Below are positions 56,827 through 64,000 of a DNA stretch of 64,000 nt, piece after piece. This stretch comes from Rhodotorula mucilaginosa (lineage: Eukaryota; Basidiomycota; Microbotryomycetes; Sporidiobolales; Sporidiobolaceae), in NCBI GenBank assembly GCA_034406715.1, contig CP137868.1:434001-498000 (forward strand). Direction: 5' to 3'. Each line of letters begins with the position of its first letter. Position 1 is the stretch's first letter. The position numbers were made by a program, and so were the translations under genes. The notes under the pieces are model-generated. The model had not been told where the DNA came from, did no database searches, and worked only from the letters and a program-made list of their open reading frames with translations.

Positions 56827-57711
56827 GCGGGGGTAACGAATTTCCCACCGTTCCCCCGATCGTGTGCTTTTTCACATGGCGCGCGCGCGGAGTTAAAGCC
56901 GCAAATCCGCAAGCCCAGTCGCGCGCTCTCCCTTTTTTCAAACACTTCCTCTCTCTCTCTCTCTAAGCAGGTCTCCAGTCTACTCTGTCCCCCTATGACT
57001 TTGTGTCGGGCTAGCCCACCCCCTCTACCCTGGCCTCGGTGATCTCCTTTCCTCCCCATGAACCCCGGTGCTTTCCTGTTTTCCTGTTTTCCCCTTTCAC
57101 AGCTCGTTCGTTTCTCCTCGTTCTTACGTCTCTCTCTCTTTGTCATTTGTTTCTCACCCTCCTCCTTTCTTGCCCGGCTCACGAGTCTTGTGGTCGTATC
57201 CGCTCGGGTCTGGGAGAGAGAGCGCGGCCAAAGAGACGCGCGAAAGCTTCGAAGGAGAAAAACTTGCGATTCTGTGCGCGCGCGCGCGCGCGTCGAGACA
57301 CAAAGATCGCGCGCCCTCGCAGCCTCGCTTCTCTTTCTCTTTAGAAACGCAGCGACCTAACCAAGGATCCAGGCTCTCTACTCCTCCGTGCCGATAGTCC
57401 ATGGAGGTCGCTCAGAGCAAGCTTTCATAACCTACAAACCTTGCGGCCGTTAAAAATGGACGCCGTCGCTTCTTTCTCCTTGACGGGGTCCTTCGCTCGC
57501 GCCGTACACTCTCTCCCTTCCCCTTTGATCAGAACACTCTTGTGTGCTGTAGACTTCCTTGCAATGCCTCTGTGAGAAGCCCGACTTCTGGCGTGAAGAG
57601 AGCTGTGTAGCTCTTGACCTGCTGCTCAGTGTTCACTTCTCTCATCAACCTTTCGCTGCACCCCGCTGTGTGCGAATCCGAGGAGAGGTTGGACGGGGCA
57701 TCCGCTACGGC
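56827..57711. other. Long noncoding stretch after ARF1 with GC-dinucleotide and pyrimidine tracts
   Basis: About 885 bases. It starts with the ARF1 3' UTR, holds (CT)n tracts near 56945-56965 and 57128-57142, a 17-nt alternating GC run (57276-57292) and the promoter of the next gene. The reading frames are short and uninterpretable. No RNA gene is recognised. Confidence 0.6.
57276..57292. repeat. Alternating GC dinucleotide tract
   Basis: Seventeen bases of strictly alternating G and C, a sequence with Z-DNA potential, located between ARF1 and the coiled-coil gene. Confidence 0.85.
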
Positions 57712-58410
57712 ATGGACTACACGCCACGGCACGCCCAGCCCGTCACGCTCGCGCAGTTGCGTCAACTCGAACCGGAACTCTTGACTGGAGGTGAGAGCAG
57801 TCTCGTCCGCAAGGGGCCCTCGTCCAGGATTCGCGCTGACGGGCTATACTGGACGAACGCAGAGATTGCACGACTCGAGAACTCGATACAGCACCTCGAG
57901 GCTAGCAATGTCGAGTTGAGAGTCTGGGCGGGGATCTCGTCGACTGGGAAGCCTGACGATGGAACCGCAACGACGGCGGCGGCGGCGGCGGTCGACGATG
58001 CCGACGAGCAGCTTGACGAAGACTCGAAGCGGGAATTCGCCGAAGCGGTCAGGGAGAACGAAGAGACCATGTGCGTCGTCGGTCCCGTCGCTCGCTTTCC
58101 GGCAAACTTAAGAGGTGCATGCTGATCCTTCCCGAGACCTTTACGTCCTTCCTCTCGGGTTGTGTGGTGCAGTGCCAGTCAACGCGAACGCTTGACCATG
58201 ATACGCCTCGCGCTCGAGGAAAAGATCGGCGTCGACGCTGCCAACCCGCATTACGAGCGTGCGACTGCTGCGGAGGCGCAAGCGTCGTCGACGCCGAACG
58301 AAGCCGCCGCCGCACGGAATGGACAAGCTCCAACGACTGTGAACGGACAATCTACCGCCGAGGAAGCCGTCTCTTCTTCCGCGCTTCCGGACGAGGGCAT
58401 GTACCTCTAA
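57712..58410 (+). CDS. Small acidic coiled-coil protein of unknown function
   Basis: ATG at 57712 opens MDYTPRHAQPVTLAQLRQLE, then GLYWTNAEIARLENSIQHLE, ELRVWAGISSTGKPDDG, a run of Ala, DSKREFAEAVRENEE, one intron (GTGCGT...GTGCAG, about 58071-58173), IASQRERLTMIRLALEEKIG, PHYERATAAEAQASS and GMYL (TAA 58408-58410). It gives about 195 residues. The two helical parts, before and after the intron, join in frame across TI, giving a continuous ENEETIASQRERLTMIRLAL helix, which supports the splice. It looks like a cytosolic or nuclear coiled-coil adaptor. I do not recognise the family. Confidence 0.75.
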
Positions 58411-58599
58411 ATTGCTCCTCGTCGCCGACTTCTACCTTACGTTTTCGGACATTTGCGTCTTCCACCGCCCTGAACGCCGGTTCATAAAACGCGCGGGACG
58501 TGCGCTCTTCGGTACTCTGCTGCACAGACTCGAATGCCGGAGAAGCGCAAGCGTCCGTTGCGCCCGAGCAGAGGGGACATCGCCGGCCGACTCGACCAT

Positions 58600-58978
58600 G
58601 GATAACGGCGACAACGACGACAGGGCGCGTGCGCGCGGGCAGGATCAAAGAGAAGAGAATATACATGCTCGAGTCAGTACACCAGTCGATCCATGGGAAA
58701 ACGCGCTTCGGAGGATGAGAACGAGGGAGCGTGGGGGAGTCGGAGGTGCAGGGAGGTCCGAGATCTCGACGACGACGTGACGGATCGAGCTGGCGATTGG
58801 ACTAGCGAAAATCGCATAGATTGTTCATCGCAAAGCGCTACATATGAGGCCCATGTTGACTGTTGCGAGAGAGACGGATGACAAGGATTCGCAGACGCCT
58901 GGCTTTCGCCGTCTCAGAAAGCCAACACAACTCGGCTCGCTTCTCACTTCTAGGAGATTCGAATAGAGTCAAGCAAGA
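58600..58978 (-). pseudogene. Decayed inverted duplicate of the ARF1 promoter, first exon and intron 1
   Basis: Read on the minus strand, this segment follows the ARF1 upstream region, exon 1 and the first part of intron 1 (plus strand about 55441-55830). Shared blocks include tcgagatctcgacgacgacg, ggatcgagctggcgattgga, gaggcccatgttgactgt and cgcagacgcctggctttcgc (plus-strand text here, reverse complement there). By eye roughly 70 percent of positions agree, with indels. The copied start codon survives at 58852-58854 (minus): ATG GGC CTC, then ATATGTAGCGCTTTGCGATGA, which stops at once where ARF1 goes on into FKNLFG. No exon 2 copy follows, so it cannot make Arf1. It is a host-gene fragment, not a mobile element. 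Confidence 0.8.
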
Positions 58979-59251
58979 ACGGAGGGAAGCTAAGAAGTGG
59001 CAATTACCCGCTGAGCCGCATCGCACTCAAAACCTCACATGCGTGGATCAGCCTTGAGCATCGGGCCGGCTCCCTCGCTCGCCCGCTGAAAAAAGCTCCG
59101 GCGAATCCTGACAGAACATTGCCACTACCCTTTCCGCTGCAATCTACTATCTTGCCATGGAGCCTTCCCCATCCTTTTTCAACTCGCGTACGACTTCGTC
59201 GTGCTCCGGACCAGCCTCGCCCATGGGACCGCAGATCGCCACCCAGTTCCC

Positions 59252-60498
59252 CTACGACAGCGCATTAGCGACGAGCTCTTCCGAGACTCGCCACAGACGC
59301 TCGGCGTTCTCCTGCAGGCAAGGCCATAGCTTTGAGTATGCGAAACTTCTTTTGCAGCCCGGAAAGATGCTCACCGGATCGACCGCATACGCTTCGATGT
59401 TCGACTGGATTTGGCAGTTGTCGAGGTAGACGCCGCCGCTCCCTGCATGGTTAGAGAGACCCGTCAGATCAATTACTGCATCACCGTGACAAGTAGACTT
59501 GCCTTGCAGAGTCGGCTCAAACGCAGCAACGATGTGCCTGGTTCGTGCCAGAAGAAACTGTCAGTTTCGCGAAAGCCAGGAAAAGCCGGGGAGGACAGAC
59601 TCACGTAGCTGCGCCTTCTTGAGACTCTTGAACTTGAAGCGCTCGCTAATGGAATAGTCCTCTCTGATGAACCCTGCAAACGAGTGAACAATATCCCTGC
59701 TCGAAGGCGCCCGGCAAGAAGGCAATGCTCACCCATGGCAAGCGCATCTTCGCGAGTCAAGTGGCGCAGCAGCGGGGTTCGGACCACGCCCGGGTGCAGC
59801 GACACCGCGCAGAGTCCTCGCCGCGCAAGCCCCACCGCGAAGAGGATGTTGGCCGTCTTGCTGTGCCCGTACCTCGCAAACTTTTCGTAAGTCTTTTCCG
59901 CGTTTAGATCGTCAAACAACACCGGAGACAGGTGATGGCCCCAGGAGGAGACATTGACAATACGTGGAGAGGAAGCGCGACGCAGCGAGGGGAGTATGGT
60001 CGTCGTAAAGACAAGAGGGCCGAGATGGTTGGTGGCAAAGTGCGCCTCGTGGCCATCTTCGGTCAACTCTCGCTCGGGGATCGCCATGATGCCTGCGTTG
60101 TTGATGAGGACGTCGATCGCGATGCCCCACGATTCGACCTCTTCTCCGGCCTGGCGCGCCTGTCTCAGCGAAGCCAGATCAACGATGAGCGTTTTGATCT
60201 CGACGTCGGGGGCGAGCTCGGCGATTGCTTCTTGCGTTTGGCGTATTCTGCGCTTAGAACGTCAGTTCATCGTAAAGGAACTCTTAGCTAAGGCGTGGTT
60301 GACCCACTTGTCCGGCGAGCGCCCAGCAAGAATAAGCAGCTTGGGCCTTTGTTGAGCGAGAGCCGCTGCAGCCTCGGCGCCGAGTCCATTTGGCGAAACG
60401 CCGGTGACCAGGATTGTCTTGCCCTCGATTGGTGGCGCATAATGCCTCGCGACCTCGTCCGAGGTCGTATGGAATCCAAATTCGGTCGGAATGGGCAT
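59252..60498 (-). CDS. Short-chain dehydrogenase/reductase, retinol-dehydrogenase/WWOX-like (copy 1)
   Basis: NAD(P)-dependent oxidoreductase of the classical SDR fold. MPIPTEFGFHTTSDEVARHY leads to the dinucleotide motif ILVTGVSPNGLGAEAAAALA (TGx5GxG form) and LLILAGRSPDK. After an intron come VESWGIAIDVLINNAGIMAI (NNAG), LGPLVFTTTILPSLRRAS, IVNVSSWGHHLSPVLFDDLN with the catalytic Ser, and FARYGHSKTANILFAVGLA with YxxxK. Then HPGVVRTPLLRHLTREDALA, a variable loop, HIVAAFEPTLQ, GGVYLDNCQIQSNIEAYAVD and ENAERLWRVSEELVANALS (TAG 59252-59254). All catalytic residues are present. The substrate is unknown. Its closest relative is the adjacent copy 2. Confidence 0.92.
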
Positions 60499-60828
60499 GC
60501 TGGTTGGGGGTTCGCTTCCGAGCTCTAAGCACTTCGAGTCAACTTAGCGACGGCGTCTAGCGAGAGTCCTGCAGGGAGAAGACAGAGCAGTAGCTAACAA
60601 GAGAAGACCAACAACGACCTCAAGAGAGACGCATAGGAGAACAAAGGCGTGAGGACTGTGCGCGACGAGGTTCCGGTTGTCGGGCAGTCCGTCGAGCCGC
60701 TCGCTCATGGAATCAAAGCAGTCACAGAAAGCCCCAACAATGCATCAGTATAGAGCAAAAACATAGCTGCAGGAGAACGGATGAAAACGCGCGCTCGACT
60801 GCGCTCGATTGCAGAAATTTACGCCAGA
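60499..60828. other. Spacer between the two SDR genes
   Basis: 330 bases with the promoter of copy 1 and the 3' end of copy 2. It does not resemble the region upstream of copy 2, so the duplication covered mainly the coding part. No other feature is seen. Confidence 0.6.
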
Positions 60829-62090
60829 GCCTTCTGAATTAGCTCCTCGGATACAGTCCACAGGCGCTCAGCATTTTCCTGTAAAGAAGGGGTCTCAAAT
60901 GAGCTCTCTATCTCTACCGACTTTGGAAAGATGCTGAGCACTCACCTGGTCGACTGCATACGCTTCGACTTCCGGCTGGATCTGGCAGTCGTCGAGGTAT
61001 ACGCCGCCCTTGTCTGCAGAAGCTGATACGTAAGCCTAGGAGTAAGCCTAGGAGAAATAAATACGAAACAACCGCACACTCACCTTGTAAGCTCGGCTCG
61101 AAGGCAGCGACGATATGGCTGCCGCGGAGGAAACATCGGAAGGTCAGTGACGCTTTTCCTAAGCGCAGGCGTGGACATGAACCTCACGTGGCTGCTCCTT
61201 CCTTGAGACTCTTGAACTGGAAGCGGTCACCAGGCGAGCCATCCTCCTTGATGAAGCCTGTCACCAAGAATCCGGTCAACATTCGCCTTCATCCGGCAAA
61301 TAAAAACAACACCTACCCATTGCGAGTTCGTCTTCGCGAGTCAGGTGGCGCAAGAGCTCGGTGCGGATTGCACCGGGATGCAGAGCCACCGCGCAAACGC
61401 CACGCTGCGAAAGCGCGACCGCGAAAAGGATGTTGGCCGTCTTTGTGTGCCCGTACCGTTTCCACTTCTCGTAGCTCTTTTCGGCGTTGATGTCGTCAAA
61501 GAGCACCGGCGACAAATGGTGACCCCACGATGAGACGTTGACAATGCGCGGAGCAGGCGCACGCTTGAGCGACGGCAGGATGGTGGTCGTGAAAAGAAAC
61601 GGTCCGACGTGATTTGAGGCGAACTGGACCTCGTAGCCGTCTTCCGTCAACTCGCGCTCTGCCAGCGCCATGACACCAGCGTTGTTGATCAGGACGTCGA
61701 TGGCGATGCCCCACGACTCGACCTCTTCTCCGGCTTGGCGCACGTTCTTGAGCGACGCGAGATCGAGGATGAGCGGCTTGGTTTCGACACCCGGAGCGAG
61801 CTTGGCGATGACCTCTTGCGTTTGTCGAACTCTGTATAACAAGTATCCATGGTCACTTCGCCATTACATTTCTTTTCCAGGATGGACATGCGCACGCACT
61901 TGTCAGGAGAACGGCCGGCGAGGATAAGAAGCTTTGGCTTCTGCTGAGCGATGGCAGCGGCCGCTTCGGCGCCGAGCCCGTTCGGCGAGACGCCCGTAAT
62001 GAGGACGGTCTTACCCTCGATCTGCGGCGCATAGTGCTTCGCGACCTCGTCCGAGGTCGTGTGGAAACCGAACGCTGCGGGAACCGACAT
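60829..62090 (-). CDS. Short-chain dehydrogenase/reductase, retinol-dehydrogenase/WWOX-like (copy 2)
   Basis: Same architecture and intron places as copy 1. Blocks: MSVPAAFGFHTTSDEVAKHY, VLITGVSPNGLGAEAAAAIA, VRQTQEVIAKLAPGVETKPL, SWGIAIDVLINNAGVMALAE, NHVGPFLFTTTILPSLKRAP, IVNVSSWGHHLSPVLFDDIN, KRYGHTKTANILFAVALSQ (YxxxK), HPGAIRTELLRHLTREDELA, GFIKEDGSPGDRFQFKSLKE, SHIVAAFEPSLQDKGGVYLD and ENAERLWTVSEELIQKALA (TAA 60829-60831). An intron near 61026-61050 has a 12-bp direct repeat (taagcctaggag twice). Similarity to copy 1 is high throughout the coding region, so this is a tandem duplication in the same orientation. Reaction unknown. Confidence 0.92.
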
Positions 62091-62654
62091 GTTGCGCGTG
62101 TGCTTGGCGTAGATGTGGCGTGGATAGGCGCGTGCGGGATGAACCCACGTCGCAAAGAAGATGCGCAGGCGGGCGGAGCGTTAGAGCAGTCAGCAGAAAG
62201 GCCGTCGATTCGTCAGCTATCGGCAGCTGCTCCACTTGAAGCTCCACATCGGGCGAAGGCGAAAAGTGGAGGCGAGATGGCTAATGCGTCGTCCAGGAGC
62301 AGCTGGTGGCGCCCGCGGTAGAGCGAGCTGCATACGGCAAGCTTGCCCCTCGCATCGAGGAGTCGGACGTGGCCTGAGCTGTACAGAGAAGGCTAAATCG
62401 CACTGACACCATTTGCGCGAGGCGCAATGCAGAGAATACTGCTGCTGCTGACTCCTCTGAAAACGAGAGCACTTTCCCGGGAGACTCTGGACGGTCCTCA
62501 ATCGGGTGAGAAGCACAGCGAGATCCGGGAAAGCGCTCACGGAGCTGCGAGGGACTGGGAGAGCGAGAGTCGAAGAGAGAACCCGAGCTCACAAGCTTCT
62601 CTTCGGCTGGTCTGTCGGGAAATGATTGCTGGTCAATACACAATAGGGACCACC
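62091..62654. other. Intergenic region upstream of SDR copy 2
   Basis: About 560 bases between two minus-strand genes: the 3' end of the methyltransferase gene and the promoter of SDR copy 2. Open frames here are short and lack family signatures. Nothing further is recognised. Confidence 0.6.
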
Positions 62655-64000
62655 TCATTTACGACACGTCCATGCCTCTACTCCAATATCCGGCATGTCG
62701 AGATCGGGTCCAGGCGACCTGACGTTAGCCGACGTCTCGAGCCGATCTCGAACAGCCTGCAGTTGTGCGGTCACTTCCCGCCGTCTCGCCTCGGCTTTCT
62801 GCTGCGCTGCCCGAAGCTCCTCCCGCTGCTCCACCTGTGTATTCCCTGGCAAGCACGAATCCTCCTCGCTCGCCGAAGCCGCCTGTGTCGCTTCGAGTAG
62901 GCGTTCCTCAGCGATGCGGAGATGGTCGTTCAGCTGTATCGCCATATCTTCGTCGACTCGGCAGGTCCATCCCCATTGTTGGGCCATCAGCGCAGAGACC
63001 GAGGCGAGCTTGTTCCACTCGGCGGTCCCGCTGCAAATTCTGGATTCGCATTCGCTTCGGTCGCGGAGTTGGGCGGCGGCCGCAAGACCGAGTCCTCGTC
63101 CGACGGCGCCTCCTGACGATGGCGGAATTTGAGGCGGGTCTGAGTCAGGCGCTCGTGTAAGAGCTCGAGCGAGTGAAGCGGCGTGTGAAGCGGTGTATCG
63201 AGCTAGCGAAGCCATCAAGACTCGAGCCTTGACTGGCGCTTCCTCGGGAGTGGCGGTCTCTGATTCATCCAGCAGACTGCAGGGATTCGGGAGTACTTGT
63301 ACACGAGTGTGAACGACGTCGTGCATGTCGTTCATGGCGAGGGTCGCAGGTATTACGCCGCGCAAGTTGACGTTCAAGAGGTGCTTCTCCAACATCGTGT
63401 CGAATTCTTCGCGCAGACGAGGCGGCAGAATCGGCCGAGATGGGGTGTCGGCAACTTCGAGCTTGCCTCCAGGTGCGAGGCATCGCTTGAGCTCCTCAAG
63501 CAGTATGTCCCAGCTCGGTTCTGCGCAAAAAAAGCTGCGTTAGTCTTTTGAGCAGTCCTCGCCGAGTCGAGGCCGCGCTGACTGTGCTGGACGAGGGACG
63601 GACCTGGAACGCCGGCAGTCACGCCACAGCAGCGGATATAATCAAACTGGCCATCTTGGAATGGGAGCGGCTGCAGGACGTCGTGCTGGACAAAGACGAC
63701 CCTCGAGCGAACCGCTGCAGGTAGCATCGACGCGGGGACGAGCACCGGAGCCAGATCGAGTCCGACGAAGCGAGTCGCTTCCCAGCCGGGAGCCTGTGCG
63801 GCCGCGAGAATCCATTGGCCATAGACGCCGCATCCGACGTCGAGAACCCGCGTCGGTGTCGTTTCGAGGTTTGCGAACGTCGGTCCGTATCGGTCTCGCC
63901 ATTCTGCCATGAAGAGGGCGTCGCTGCACGAACGAATCAGTCACTGTGGTGACGGCCTTTGAGACCTATGGATTCACTCACGCGTCGAGCGCAGCGCGCC
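62655..64000 (-). CDS. SAM-dependent methyltransferase-like protein, N-terminus beyond window
   Basis: A class-I methyltransferase fold. After an exon at about 63979-64000 and an intron, the protein reads DALFMAEWRDRYGPTFANLE, TRVLDVGCGVYGQWILAAAQ (motif I, D-V-G-C-G), FVGLDLAPVLVPASMLPA, VVFVQHDVLQPLPFQDGQFD and YIRCCGVTAGVP. After another intron come EPSWDILLEELKRCLAPGGK, LEVADTP, LREEFDTMLEKHLLNVNLRG and VIPATLAMNDMHDVVHTRVQ. The C-terminal part is Ala/Glu-rich with a coiled coil (AAQQKAEARRREVTAQLQAV), ending EAWTCRK (TGA 62655-62657). This long tail is unusual for simple methyltransferases. The 5' end lies outside the window. Substrate unknown. Confidence 0.85.

Overview
The window is nuclear DNA of a GC-rich, intron-rich fungus. 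Genes are tightly packed on both strands. Introns are short, with GTGAGT/GTGCGT/GTACGT donors, CTGAC/CTAAC-like branch sites and CAG acceptors. The conserved proteins are fungal: large NAD-glutamate dehydrogenase, Fzo1, Cdc36, fungal very-long-chain acyl-CoA synthetase and a Gal4-type zinc cluster. Gene style and codon use suggest a basidiomycete yeast, most likely a Pucciniomycotina red yeast (Rhodotorula/Sporobolomyces relatives). The lineage is inference. There is no transposon, viral element, CRISPR array, rRNA or tRNA gene.

Left third (1-29129): end of a RidA-family gene (+), GDH2 (+), CCDC25/Jlp2 homologue (-), mitofusin FZO1 (-), CCR4-NOT subunit NOT2/CDC36 (-), a Zn2Cys6 regulator (-), alpha-SNAP SEC17 (-), a poorly understood 1.35-kb stretch, TRP4 (-) divergent from UBC1 (+), ArfGAP GLO3 (-) divergent from epsin-like ENT3 (+), and helicase HCS1/IGHMBP2 (-).

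Middle (29381-44839): BRO1/ALIX (-), FAT1 (-) divergent from a possible SAP30-like protein (+), phosphoglycerate mutase GPM1 (+), RPL12/uL11 (-) divergent from RACK1/ASC1 (+), whose intron carries a U24 box C/D snoRNA, and phosphatase methylesterase PPE1 (+).

Right third (44964-64000): TRAPPII subunit TRS130 (-) divergent from GPI mannosyltransferase GPI14/PIGM (+), polyadenylation factor CFT2 (-) divergent from ARF1 (+), a small coiled-coil protein (+), a decayed inverted copy of the ARF1 5' end, two tandem short-chain dehydrogenases (-) and a methyltransferase running off the right edge (-).

Most genes are core housekeeping. Many act in vesicle traffic: SEC17, GLO3, ENT3, BRO1, TRS130, ARF1. 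The unusual content is in gene architecture: 5-nt and 7-nt microexons, one of which holds the catalytic histidine codon of GPM1; an initiation codon split by an intron in RACK1; two genes whose stop codon stands alone after the last intron; a snoRNA inside a 24-bp intronic stem; and the inverted ARF1 duplicate. Exon junctions were worked out by eye from splice signals and protein-family conservation, so minor boundary errors are possible.
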